Shown here: one piece after another, positions 1 to 10,884 of the stretch | Numbering within the stretch: position 1 is the first letter of the stretch | How the letters are laid out: the number at the start of each line of letters is the position of its first letter | Source of the DNA: Penaeus vannamei | Taxonomy: Eukaryota > Arthropoda > Malacostraca > Decapoda > Penaeidae | Assembly (NCBI RefSeq): GCF_042767895.1 | Contig: NC_091557.1 | Location: forward strand, 33,032,727-33,070,226 | Reading direction: 5' to 3' | DNA: 37,500 bases | Position numbers and translations under genes: made by a program | The notes under the pieces: model-generated | What the model saw: the letters and a program-made list of their open reading frames with translations, nothing else | What the model was told of the DNA's origin: nothing | Database searches by the model: none

Positions 1-121
1 GACTTGCATATGTTTTTAAAATGAATGCCTTTAACTCAAAAAATCTCTCTTGGTTGATTAAATCACTGCAAAAGCCAAAAAAAAAAAAAGATTGAGATAT
101 GATGTCATGGCCTTCCTCCAG
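1..121 (+). other. 3' end of an upstream intron of the NHS/GUK-holder gene
   Basis: AT-rich sequence with an A-run near 80-89, ending in a cctccag acceptor at 115-121 directly before the first recognisable exon. No coding sequence is seen. A second AG at 125-126 could also serve and would shorten the exon by five bases. Confidence 0.55.
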
Positions 122-265
122 GGCAGGCACAAGAGACGACGCGACACACTCTTCCTCTGGTAACTGGTCTGCTTCCTCCAGCACCAGGACGTCTGTAGAA
201 TCGGATCATCACCGACCTGTTGCATCTCCTACATCTTCTCTTGAGCAAGACTCCATCCAGTCAGA
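122..265 (+). CDS. gukh: Internal exon of an NHS/GUK-holder family scaffold gene
   Basis: This 144-bp exon has no start codon of its own, so it is easily missed. It is open in the frame whose codons start at 123 and encodes about 47 residues. Near its middle is Ser-Gly-Asn-Trp-Ser-Ala-Ser-Ser-Ser-Thr, followed by a Ser/Pro-rich stretch. Vertebrate NHS proteins carry a very similar SG-x-WSGSSST segment followed by proline/serine-rich sequence, a short way before the DTEGYYTS motif; here that motif is in the next exon. The acceptor is cctccag (ending at 121) and the donor is aga|gtaagt (GT at 266-267). The exon ends after two codon bases (GA), and the next exon starts with the one base (G) needed to finish a Glu codon. 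The phase match supports both the exon and its family assignment. The upstream exons, including the expected WAVE-homology N-terminus, are outside the window. The symbol is given by family; orthology was not tested. Confidence 0.8.
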
Positions 266-765
266 GTAAGTGCTTTTATCCTCTTTTTTTCTTGTTATTG
301 TATTTTCCCTGAGATCATCCTCCCTCCCCCTGTTTAGTTTTATTTTGATGCATGCTAAGTATGATGATGTTCTAGAGATCAAGAATGGAATCCCATACTT
401 GTCCAGAAAGAATGTTGACATGAATGGACAGTCATTATTCAATATATGAAAAATTTCTATTGGAGAATGGCATGGGAAGCAATAAAGACAAAGCTTTGGG
501 AATGAAATACTCATATGAACAGTGAACCATATTTTAAAGGTACAATTCAAGTTTATCTCATTCTTGACTTGCATGCTTGTAATGGAAGCATAGGTGATAA
601 TGTAACACGAAGAATTATCAGAGAATCTGGAAAAGCACTTGTTTGAAATGGTTCAGATTAGCATTTACAGTGCGAGTGTCACACAGCTCATTTTTCCTGA
701 ATTATTGGTAATTTTGTTTCATCGCTTTAGGGCACCAGTTAATTGTATATGATCAATATTTGCAG
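266..765 (+). other. Phase-2 intron of the NHS/GUK-holder gene
   Basis: A 500-bp intron with donor gtaagt at 266 and acceptor atttgcag ending at 765. It is AT-rich with no supported coding content. A second AG (ctttag, ending at 730) would give the wrong phase for the following frame. The Met at 743 that opens the following reading frame lies inside this intron, so the eight residues before the exon are not expected in the protein. Confidence 0.75.
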
Positions 766-3700
766 GTCCTTACAAATCAGATCATCTTCTCCTTCAAGCA
801 ATCAGAGAACAAACTCTAGAACAACAGACGACTTGCCCTCAACCTCTTCCCATGCAAGTGACGGCACTCTAACTCCCACTCAAGACATTCAAGATATTCC
901 ATTTTTAGATGATGATACAAGCTCAGCCTATTCTTGTGATACAGAAGGCTATTACACATCATTCCATATAGATAGTGGCCTGCGTTCTGTTAGTTACGAA
1001 GGGAATAAGCTGGCTAGTGAAAGTGAGTACGAGCTTTTCGGAAAGGGAAGCACTGGCACAACAAACAGTTCAGCAAGCTTGGGCACTGTTGTCATGAGGA
1101 ACCCAGAGAAAAAGACCCCTCCCAAGCCACCACAAAGGGTGAGCTCTTTAGAAAGAAAACAAGAAAATCGTGAAAGTGTGATAACAGTAATACATGTGAA
1201 TGGATCCACCTCCTCTCGTGAAGATGTGGCTGGAGATGTGCCAGACAAGAGTGGGAGTCAGGATGGAGACAGCAGGAGTTCTCGGGATGGTGATAGTGGT
1301 AGAGAGACCTCCAGTTCTCCCACAGAACCCACAAGTCCTCGCCAGCCTAGTCTACCTTCACCAGAGCTTGAATTTTCTGAGTCAGACCTGGAAGTCGATA
1401 GGCAGGAAATATTCCGTGTGAAGACAACAATAAACTCAAGTCGTATCCCTTCCATGTGTGTTATAACTCCTCCACAGAGTGATGATGAAAGTGTCCGGTC
1501 TGGAAGTGTTCCTCTTTCTCGTGATAGTTCAGGATCACAGCTTGATAACCAGGGACAGCAAGCACCTGCTCAGGGATCTCATGGTACCCTTGCCAGTCAG
1601 GGTAGTACTTCTGGTGTTACTGCAAAGCTGCACTCTTTTCACAATACTGGTGCAAAAAGTGGAGGTGCTACTGGAGGTGGTAGAAGTATTATAGATGATG
1701 GCAGCAGTGAAAAGAAAGACACTCTGTCAAAGTTGCCACAGCTGCCACATGGCTACACCCCGACACTCACTGTCATTCCACGCAGTAAGGATGGGGACAT
1801 CAATGCCCATCTTAAAGGTATTATGCATACAGCAGCAGTAGCCTCCCCAGCCCGCCCAGACCCTGAACAGCCAGTGTTGATTAGGCCTTCATTGGTTAAG
1901 CAAGCTGAACGAGAAAAAAGGTTATCACAAGAGAGTGATGACAAGCAGAAGGCTGAATTACAAAAGCAATTATCAAAAGAGGAACTGTCAAAATCTCAAA
2001 GTGAGAAAACTCAGACACACAGCTCTGAATTAGTATCCTACAAGGAACTTCCTCCTCCAACAACAACTGCTTCACACCCATTTAGTGCAGTACCCACCAG
2101 TGTTAAGCAGAATGTTGTAATTACACCAACTAACTCTCTGGAGAGAAGGAAAGTTAATCCATCGAAGCCAGGTGCTCGGGTAACGTTGAACTCAGATGGA
2201 AAGGTTGTTTATTCCTCAGACAGTTTACCAAGACGCAAAGGACACTCTTCTTTTGAACCTGGTCCATACATCAAACAGGTTGTAAATACAACTCAACCTC
2301 AAGCTTCAGGAGGTACCAGTATTTCTCAAACAATGACTGTGTCCCACATGAAGTCTTCTGTTTCTACTGCACCAAGTAGTATATTGCACACACCGTTGCC
2401 ACCACCTCCAACGACTAGCTCTACTACTATTACAGCACCTCAACCACATCCAATGGCACATAGGCCTCAGCAGCCCCTTCCTACTTCAGCAACACAATTT
2501 ACTCCTCAGCCTCATACTCAAACCCAAACCCAGACCCAGACCCCAGTGCAAGCCAGTTTGTCTCAGTCTGTAACTTCTAAAGCTCCATCTTCACAATCTC
2601 AGACAGTCCCCTCTTCACAGACTTTACCCCATATAAAATCACATGCAGCCCCAGCTGTACAGACTGTTCCAACCACACAGTCTCTCTCAACACCTTTACA
2701 AGTTATATCAACTCAACCTCAGATAACAACAACTACCCAGTCTCACATGACACCATCTGTACAAACAATTTCCAGCACTGCTTCACACCCTGTTTTACAC
2801 AGCTCCACAGAACAGCAGCAGATAAAACCAGGCTTGTACCCCATGCACCCAAAAGGCACTAGTGCTCCTACCACTGTTCCCCTTGCTGTGAGCATGGCAC
2901 CTGCACCATCATCATTACCATCAACAAGTTTGACAGGCCAACAGTCTCGCCCTCCTCAGTCACTGCCTCACCAACGACTGCAGCAAACATTACAACAGCC
3001 TCAATCGCCAAGTAGTCAAAGACAAGTAGCCTTTGTTTCAAAAACTGAAGATGAACAAAGTTATGCAGAGAAGCATAAACTTGAAAGCGTTGCTGGAAGC
3101 TCAAATAGTATTTATGGGACCACCCAGCAGCAACAGCACCTGAAACAACAACAGCAGATATTTCAAGCACGACAGGAAGCACAGAGGGCAGTTCAACAGC
3201 AGCAGTTGCAGCTGCAGCAACAACAACTACAACAACAACAGATACAGCAACAGCAGCTACAGCAGCAACAACTACAGCAGCAACAACTGCAGCAGCAACA
3301 GCTACAACAGCAACAGCTACAGCAGCAACAGCTACAACAACAACAGCTACAACAACAACAACAATTGCAGCAGCGGCAGCAACAGCAGCAGTTGCAACAG
3401 CAGCATTTACAACAGCAGATTTATCAGACAAAGGAAGAAGCTCAGAGACATTTACATCAGCAGCAGATGCTTTTGCAACAACAGCCCATATACCAGACTC
3501 AGCAAGAGGTATTCCAGGCACGTCAACAGTTACACCAGCAAACTGCACAAGTACAACCTGTTATTACCTCTGCTGGTGTGATCATGGCATCTCAGGGAGC
3601 ACCCATGTCTCCTAGAAGTCAACGTGCTGGAGCCTATGTACATGTTCAAGGTCAGACTGCTCAGGTGGCTACACCTCCCCCCCAGACTACTCAGGGCAGT

Positions 3701-4526
3701 CAGTCATCAGCTAAGATTCCCCAGCGTCCTCAGAGTGCACATGGATACCCACCCGGGGGTTCCACCTCCCGGGCACCCACCCCAGTGCAAGGTCCTGTAA
3801 CCTCCAGTCCTAGGCGTGGGGCCCAACCCAGCACAATGGCCCTAACTCACCCTCACCTGCGCACAGATTCAGGTACTCACTTCAGTAGTGCACTGTCACA
3901 AGCACCATGTTTAGATCAAGACCTTGACCCTTCAACAGATCGTGTATTGTTAGCCTTGGCCCATGCCCGCTTAGCTTCCCAGAAACCTGTAGCTTCTACT
4001 CACTCTAGTTCAGTGCCAGCATCAGAGCAGGTTAAATATAGTAAACTTTCAAATGACTTTGCATCCAAGGGTAATTTCAGATTAGATCACATTAAAGTCT
4101 CAAATACTGAAATGGCAAGATCAATTCCTAGTCCATTTCAAAGAAATAATAGTTACAAGTTGGCTACTGCCCCTTTGTCAGAAGCTACAAATAGTCTATT
4201 CCATCGAGGTGAAGGCCATGCCAATATCAGTTCTGTGCATTATGAACTCCCAGTGATAAACAATAGTACAATCCATGGACCAAGAGCTACTATTGGAAAT
4301 CCTGGTAATAGCTATAGAAGGCTCAACTTTTCTCTTGATAGTCACAAATATGCAGGGCAAGGTTTGGGTCGAGGCAAGACTCCGGCACAGAAACGCCCAG
4401 TTAGTCCTTTTAGTCCAGGTCAAATAGTTAATCCCAATACACTCAGGCGCAGATTCTATGGAGCTCAGGTCATGGTTAATCCAGCGGTAGTAAATGAATT
4501 AAAATCCCCAAAGGCTGCAGGTACAA
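766..4526 (+). CDS. gukh: Large central exon of the NHS/GUK-holder gene
   Basis: About 1,253 codons without a stop. About 50 codons in is Asp-Thr-Glu-Gly-Tyr-Tyr-Thr-Ser-Phe-His, the DTEGYYTS signature of NHS family proteins. It is followed by a Pro-rich segment (TPPKPPQR), many Ser/Thr/Pro-rich low-complexity stretches, and a conserved-looking GKVVYSSDSLPRRK segment at about 2200-2240. A glutamine-rich block lies at about 3120-3550. Family proteins are cytoplasmic, mostly disordered scaffolds; Drosophila GUK-holder binds the GUK domain of Discs-large and also Scribble. The exon start at 766 is set by the acceptor and by phase with exon 122-265. Two tandem donors, cag|gtacaa (GT at 4521) and caa|gtaagg (GT at 4527), both leave one codon base and both join in frame to the exon at 8506, making Gly or Ser at the joint. 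The frame also stays open past them to a stop at 4684. The end at 4526 is the best guess; 4520 and 4684 are the alternatives. Confidence 0.85.
3205..3365 (+). repeat. Leu-(Gln)4 pentapeptide minisatellite inside the NHS/GUK-holder exon
   Basis: A tandem 15-bp unit encodes Leu-Gln-Gln-Gln-Gln, with one Ile variant, repeated roughly ten times. Irregular Gln-rich sequence with Arg, His and Glu flanks it on both sides to about 3550. CAG and CAA codons are mixed, so this is not a pure triplet run. The opposite strand is open across the same block only because the repeat lacks stops in that frame. A Gln-rich helix or coiled coil is possible, though a five-residue period does not fit a heptad. Confidence 0.85.
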
Positions 4527-4684
4527 GTAAGGAAAACAAGGTGAAAGAGGAGGCCATTAAGAATGAAAATAAATCCAAATTCAGCCCGGTGTCAAAGTTC
4601 AGCTTGAGTGCTGGCACCAGACCAAGGGTTGTTGGGATTGTTAAAAAGCCTCCATCTCCAGTAACAGATACTGAGATTTGGTAA
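4527..4684 (+). CDS. gukh: Alternative 3' extension of the central exon, ending in a stop
   Basis: If neither tandem donor (4521 or 4527) is used, the frame continues for 52 more residues to TAA at 4682-4684. The sequence looks coding: it is Lys/Ser/Pro-rich and well behaved, ending in VTDTEIW. It would give a shorter protein lacking the whole 8506-10724 exon. A donor-like gtaaag overlaps the stop (GT at 4681-4682), but it leaves two codon bases and does not fit the phase of the exon at 8506. Use of that donor would need an extra exon in the 3.8-kb gap. An AATAAA at 5120-5125 could serve a transcript ending here. Whether this is a real isoform cannot be decided from sequence alone. Confidence 0.5.
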
Positions 4685-7600
4685 AGACATCAGGGTGGCT
4701 ATTCTTAGCCTTTGATATAGTCAGTTAAACAAAATTATTCCATCCCCTTCCCTAGTCAGTGTGAATCACTCAAGGTAATGTTAATTGTCACATAAGTGCC
4801 ATTTTTTCCTGTAGTGAAACTAACCAAGTACTACTGTGTATACTAGTAGCTGATGAACGGTACTTTCCTAGCTGTGTAATCCTTTTCTAGGTTGCAGTAT
4901 GTTCTAGTTCTGTCAAAAGCTCTTGTTTGTGCAATTGGACAAATTTTACAAATATGTTTTAACTGCAAGTTAGTATACCTTTTGGTGGTACAGTATATTA
5001 TTAGCATTTATCAGCTTTATCAATTTTCAGAAATGATATTTAAAGTACAAACTACAACCTCTTAGGAATATTTGCTGCTATCTTATAATGCTATTTTACA
5101 ACAATAAGAGGCAGATTTGAATAAAAGAATCTGGCTCATTTCAAAATACATAATGTAAACTGTATTGTATCTGCCAGTAAGACATTACAGTTAATGAAAA
5201 AAGTTAATATATGTTAGCAACAAAATACAGTGAAAATACTACAATGATATACAAAAATCACCATGGATAGAACACTACACTAATAGAAAAATGTGAAAGT
5301 GAAAATTTCTTTGATTTGTGATGTATTCATACTGACACATTTCATATTGGAATTGTTTAAAAACATCAGTGGCTTGATACAAAACCATGTTTCATTACAA
5401 CATACATTATACATCATTTTCATCTGCATTATATACAAACACATTTGTGATTTTTTTGCTGTGTGCACCAAGTTCAGAGATTTGAGCTATACAACCAACT
5501 GCCCCTAGTGACACTGCTTTGTACCTACGCATGTTTACCACTTTGTCCATGGTACTCTTTTGCACATTTATTGCTTAGCATTGCACTTGATTCTCCAATA
5601 CGAATCTTAATCACTGTCCCAGCTCCACTATGACTTCCAGTGCTGAGGGACACAGTCTTCTTCTTATTTTTTTTTTTTCTCTTTCGCTCCAAGAAAACTA
5701 TAATATGACATGCATTTTTATATTTGATGTGTTTCTTCACATATATTATTATGTGTTTATGTTATGTTATTTTGTGATAAAGTACAATATTGTTAGATTT
5801 AGACTGCCTCTTATTTTTTAAAAACTTTATTGGATCATAGAGGTCATGTTGTTTTGTTGAGATTATCTAGATTGATAAGGTTCAAAGGACCCAGTGGAAT
5901 GTAGTCTACCAATTTGGAAGGTTGCTTGTTTGGAGATGAAATTTCATCTTATTTTTTCAATGAAACACATATATGATCTCCAGTTCAGGACTCGCCAATA
6001 TTACTGTGTATGCATGCACAAGCTTGTGATTTTCATATGTTTGCTGATCAACTTTTCATTACTGGATTTCACTTTCAAAATTAGTGTAAATTAATTGATG
6101 TAAATGTTCACAAAATTTAGGATGAAATCTTTCATGGTTAACAGAATTTCCTAAAGCTTGTTTACATTAAGGAGTTTAAATCACTTTGCATTAAGTGTAT
6201 AGTTCATTAAATTTTGGGAAACCTCACCATGGCTAGTCTTAGTGATGACACCTTTTGAAAAAGAAGAAATGTTGACTTTCCCCTTGTCCTGAATGGCTTT
6301 TTTTGAGGTATTTGATCAGTCTATACTAAGAAACATTGAATACATTTTGTACGTATCCATTTTCATTTTATTACTTTTATAATTACAAGATTTCTGATGC
6401 TGTGCATAATTCTAATGTTGGGAGTCACTGCTGTAAGTAAAGATTTATGACAAACCACTGATATTTGGTGGCTAAACATTGACTAAATAAGTTATTGCTC
6501 TCTAGATTAGTCTTCTAAATGTAGTTAGTATCTAAGAAAAGTTCCAAGAGGAACTGTTTTTTAATATTAAGAAAATGATGGTATGTCTTACATGATAGCT
6601 CTCTTTTTTTCCCTTTTGTGTAAACTCCAGGCAGGGTGGAAAGAGTGGGAAAAGGGTTGGTGGAGGCATTGTGGTGATGCTTGGGTTTTTTGTCTTCTGA
6701 TTGGTACACCAGGATGGGTGAGCTGTCATGCTTATGGGAACAGGAGACAGAGGCAGATATCAAGTGAAATTTTTTCTTTTTGTCTTTCCCGTCTCTCTTA
6801 CTCTTGAAATTCCTAATCAGGCTTCCAAAACCTGGTGGTTCTTTCCTCGTAGAGGTTACTGGGATCAGACCTTTTCAAAGTGATTTTTAATTAGGCAGAG
6901 ATATCCCACTACATTCTGATATTTTGATCTGCTTATTTTGATTTTGTGTTATAATGAGTAAATTATTATATATTATAGATGGGCACTTACAAGGGGAAAA
7001 TGTGCAATACTTCCAATTGCTGCATACCTTGTTCATGGTATACACCCAATTGTAATTTTGCATATATATATTATTTGAAGAAAAAAAAAAATCCCAAGGA
7101 CCACTGGTATCTGTTTTCTTTCCTGTGGGATTAGAGTTTAGCACATTGGACCTTCCCACCAGCTCCACCTTGCCTGTTGTCTCTTTTTGTTAGCCAGCAT
7201 GTGAGGTTCACCATGCCTGTATCAAATCCCTTAATACATGTGCCTCCCACCGATACAGTGTTTTTGTTTGCTCCTAGTTCCCTTGAATTTCATAGATGAA
7301 CCATGCCAACAAACTGACTGGCTCATGATCTTGTCTTATGTGCTTTAAAAATGTTGATCTTAAATAGAACTAATGATTTAATTAGAACATGAAGCTAGAA
7401 CAGAGTGGCAGGATTTATCATGAGATGCTTATTACTTGCATGTCTGTCCGTGTGATCTGACCTGTGCCTGACCAGACTTGACTGCATGAACTAGTGACCA
7501 TGTCTAAGCCTCAGCATGAATAGGCTTGATAATGCAACATTCACGTTACATTTCAGTTACAATGTGGACATAAACACATACATTTAATTAAAGTATAATT

Positions 7601-8505
7601 TTTTAATGTGATATAGAACTGCAAAACAAAAAGTATTGATTGATACTGATGATGATAATAATAGATAATTAAGATGCTACAGGGAATTTTTTTTTCCAAA
7701 AATTATTTGCTGAACTATATTGTCAAAAAACAAGATATAAAGAATCTGATTATTTTTTGCAACTGAAATACTTTATTATGATTAGTTTTAGATATAATGT
7801 GTGTTTAGATGTAACAATAGTATGATCAGGAAAGTTGTTTGTGATCTACTGTGGTGTCTGTTATGTCTCCATATGGAATGTGAGTATTAATGATTAATAG
7901 AAGCTTGTTCTGTTCTCTTAAATAATGATGGCACTGACATCAACAATGCCAGAGTGGTACATCTTCACAGTTATTTATGGTGCTTGTTTTTTATAAACTG
8001 CTGGAAACCATGACTTAAGCTGACTGACCTGGACTAACCTTTTTTCCTAATTAAAAGAAATGAAATGGAATTTTAATCATTCTTTTGTGTTGCTGTGCTC
8101 ATGCAACTCAGTTGTGTGTAGTGAAATATGGTGAGTATTCTTAAACTTTCATGTTATTTGGGTGCATTTGGAGAGTAATCAGTACTGTTTCGGATATAAG
8201 TCTGTAATTAAGATTGTGTAAAGTAATATATTCACTTTAAGGACTCCTATATTAGTTTAAAATGTTGATCTGATGAGCATATAAAATCTTTAAAAATCTT
8301 CACATAATATCTCAATTGTGCTTCTTTGTCTTACTGAAACTATGAATATTTAAAAAAATTAAATCTCACACTGCATGATATAATTGAGAGAATTTTCAAG
8401 ATGAGAAATGAATTGAATTAAATTAAAGTTAAAGTAAAACAGTATCAGAACTCAAACAAAGGAATGTTTTTAAAGTGCATGCCTTAAAACAATGACTATC
8501 TTCAG
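4685..8505 (+). other. Large intron of the NHS/GUK-holder gene, or 3' UTR of the short form
   Basis: AT-rich sequence with homopolymer runs (A and T tracts near 5650 and 7080) and an AATAAA at 5120-5125. Short open frames here have no recognisable domain and no coding character. The right border is an acceptor, tatcttcag ending at 8505, with only a weak pyrimidine tract. No additional exon could be supported, but a small one cannot be excluded. Confidence 0.6.
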
Positions 8506-9308
8506 GTATGATGTATGGGTCACAGCGCAGCCTTCAGAGTGTGGGCTTGGTTGTTGAGGGTCGAGGCGGAAGGGAGCAGCAGCCCCCGCGTCCCATGTCC
8601 ACCTCACCACCTCCCTACAACGATCACCACAATCTCATAGACAGTGATATTTATGGCAGGATTGGGATGACACGACATGTACAAGTTGGCCAGACTTTGC
8701 CTGCTGGCTTTGGGAGGCACCAAAGGGGCTACAGCTCTCTACCACCCTCCAGGAGGCAATCTTTTGATCCACAGATTGCACAACAGCAACAGCAGCAGCA
8801 GGAACAGCAGCAACAGCAAAAGCAACAGTTATCCAGGAGATCCAGTGTTGCTTCATACACAGCTGGAATGGACAGCAGGGGATTAAGAAGGCCAGCTGCT
8901 TCCAATCCTAGCACACCAGAGAAAGTTTTAGACAAGAAGGATAAATCTAGCAAAAAAGACAAAGAAAAGGACAAGGAGAAAAAGAAAAAAGAAGCTAAAA
9001 CTGAAAAACCATTAAAGAAAAAGTGGTTCTGGACTTTGCCCTTAAGAAGAAAGAAGAAGAATAAGGAGGAGAGTGCAGATGATGATGATGGAGGTTTCAA
9101 AGCAGCTTCACAGAAAGGTGCAAGGAAGCTGGTGCATGCTGATGACTCCAGTTTTATACGCTATCCTTCTCCTGACACTGGATCTTCTGACATGAACTCC
9201 TCTTATTCTAGTGAAATGTCTGGGGATCATAGTTACCGCAGTAGTCCATCTGCTGAGGTATATTATTATAGCCGTAGAGCACAGCATCAGACCATACAAC
9301 AGCAGCAG

Positions 9309-9340
<32 letters not shown>

Positions 9341-9341
9341 A

Positions 9342-9377
<36 letters not shown>

Positions 9378-10724
9378 CTCCATCAACAACATCAGGCTAG
9401 TGTGGGTGTGGGACCAAGATCTCTACCTACAACACCAGTATCTCCTCCAGACAGTAGCCAATCATCCTTTGTTGCTGTTAATCCCGCAGCCCAGAATGTA
9501 ATGTCTGAGGACACAGAATTAAATGCTTGTGATCTGTCTCGTGGACGGCGCTATATGAGTCGGGAGGAACTTTATGCTGCTATGCGTCACCCTCAGTATT
9601 ATAATTATCATAGAGGTACAATGGCTGGACCCACAGGGGATTTCACCAGTCAAAATAACACTCCCTCATCTAGTCGCAGTACTTCTCCTGCTGTATTTGG
9701 AGTGAGCCCCTTGCCATCATATACTGTAAGACCTCAGGCACAAACTACCTATGGTGCTTGGCCTCCTGACCAACAAGTGCCCCAACAACAGTCTGGGGCT
9801 TCCCACAGAGAGTCACCATCTCTCTACCAGACCCAACCCAGTGCACAGGATGATGATTCTCCCACAGAAGTGGAGCCACCTTTACCATATCAGAATTTAT
9901 CCGATGAATCATCTATGAAATATGAACCTTCAAAACCCAGTCAGTTTTCTGGAGGTAAATCTGCAAGTGCACATCAGAATCAACAGATGCAAGTAACACA
10001 AGCTCAACAAAATCAGCAGTCACAGCCTCTCTCCTCTACCCCAAAACAAACAACCAGAGTGGACTTCAAGAAGATGATTCTCAACCAGAGTATGAGTTCC
10101 GCTGGGGGAAACCAGAGAATATCAGCCGTAGAGATGTTGAAAGCATCACGTCCAGGCATTTATGGGTACTCCCCACCACCTGCTCCTGTTGTGAAACCAC
10201 CTCAGCCAACACCTGCACCTGTTAGAAGTGAAGGTGTCATCATGCCTCCTTCCTCTCGCAATACAGCCCGAGCACTCTTGTTCCAAAGTCGCTTTGGGAG
10301 TGGCCGCAGGTTCCGTACCCCCAAAACAGAGATTATTAGTACAACGATTTTAGAGGACCATGGAGGAGAAGAGTTTGAAGAAGAGGAAGAGGAGGAGGAG
10401 GATGAAGATGATGAGGAAGAAGAGGATAGCAGTGTGGGAAGCCCAGAACGGAGGAATGTCCAGAGTGTGAGAGGTCCTTTAACTCGGGCTTACAGTGAGC
10501 CGTGTAGTTCTCAAGCAGCAGCAGCATCTTATTCACCTTCATCATCCCCTGTTGAAAATGTTGAAGAGGTTGCCCATTCAACTCCTAATACAACTCTTGA
10601 TCAACCCCCACAACCACCAGATGTATCAATGATTACCTCTGACACAACACAAGAAGGTGAACAATCCACTGCACAGAATAATAATAATACAGAGGAAAAG
10701 GAATCAATGGAAACAGCCCTCTGA
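8506..10724 (+). CDS. gukh: 3'-terminal coding exon of the NHS/GUK-holder gene
   Basis: Encodes 738 residues from Met at 8508 to TGA at 10722-10724. Preceded by an AG acceptor; the exon opens with GT, which completes a codon begun by either tandem donor near 4520-4526. In order: a Gln-rich patch (about 8780-8830); a very basic stretch with a hydrophobic core, KKKWFWTLPLRRKKK (about 9018-9060), possibly a membrane or nuclear contact; a run of 27 Gln; a block with VDFKKMILNQS and RISAVEMLKASRPG (about 10060-10155), resembling the repeated MSAxExLKS-type motifs in the C-terminal part of NHS proteins; an Arg-rich segment with RFGSGRRFRTPKTEI; and an acidic run (about 10364-10430). The last four residues are Glu-Thr-Ala-Leu, which fits a class I PDZ ligand. 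The family motifs argue for a last exon of the same gene, but the upstream Met leaves room for a separate gene or internal promoter. Confidence 0.75.
9297..9377 (+). repeat. Polyglutamine tract of 27 codons
   Basis: An unbroken run of CAG and CAA codons encoding 27 Gln. The 3' part is almost pure CAG and the 5' part mixed. As a triplet microsatellite in coding sequence it is likely to vary in length between individuals. The open frames in the other frames here (poly-Leu on the - strand, Asn/Ser-rich on the + strand) are shadows of it. Confidence 0.9.
10364..10430 (+). repeat. Acidic Glu/Asp run in the terminal exon
   Basis: GAA/GAG/GAT-rich sequence encodes about 20 acidic residues in a row, just after the Arg-rich RRFRTPK segment. 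Acidic and basic segments side by side are common in disordered scaffold tails. No further function can be read from it. Confidence 0.8.
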
Positions 10725-10884
10725 CATGAGGCTTAATCTAGTCGTAATTGATGATAAATAATGATGCTCAAATATTTTATACCTGCTTGTGGGAGACAAC
10801 AGCCTGTTGACCCTTTTTTTTCTTGTGCTGGCTGATGAGCTATGCTTATTTATGCTGATGGTAATATGACTAGTACTTAATAAA
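10725..10884 (+). other. Proximal 3' UTR of the NHS/GUK-holder gene
   Basis: AT-rich sequence directly after the TGA, ending at the first AATAAA. Longer 3' UTRs are possible because further AATAAA signals lie downstream. Confidence 0.6.
10879..10884 (+). terminator. AATAAA poly(A) signal, proximal
   Basis: Canonical hexamer about 155 bases after the stop codon, followed by T-rich sequence (poly-T near 10890-10897). It is the best candidate for the main cleavage site. Confidence 0.6.

Noticed and set aside
2868..3548. 226-codon open frame on the - strand, rich in Ala and Val
   Set aside because: It is antisense to the Gln/Leu repeat of the NHS/GUK-holder exon. CAG/CAA repeats read backwards in this frame give stop-free Ala/Val codons. 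The + strand frame carries the family motifs.
4681..8506. Direct splice from the donor gtaaag at 4681 to the acceptor at 8505
   Set aside because: The donor leaves two codon bases while the exon at 8506 needs one incoming base, so the frame would break. It would need an intermediate exon that I cannot see.
8729..9392. Cys-, Phe- and Leu-rich open frames on the - strand and Asn/Ser-rich frame on the +
   Set aside because: All are shadows of the polyglutamine and lysine-rich coding sequence of the terminal exon.
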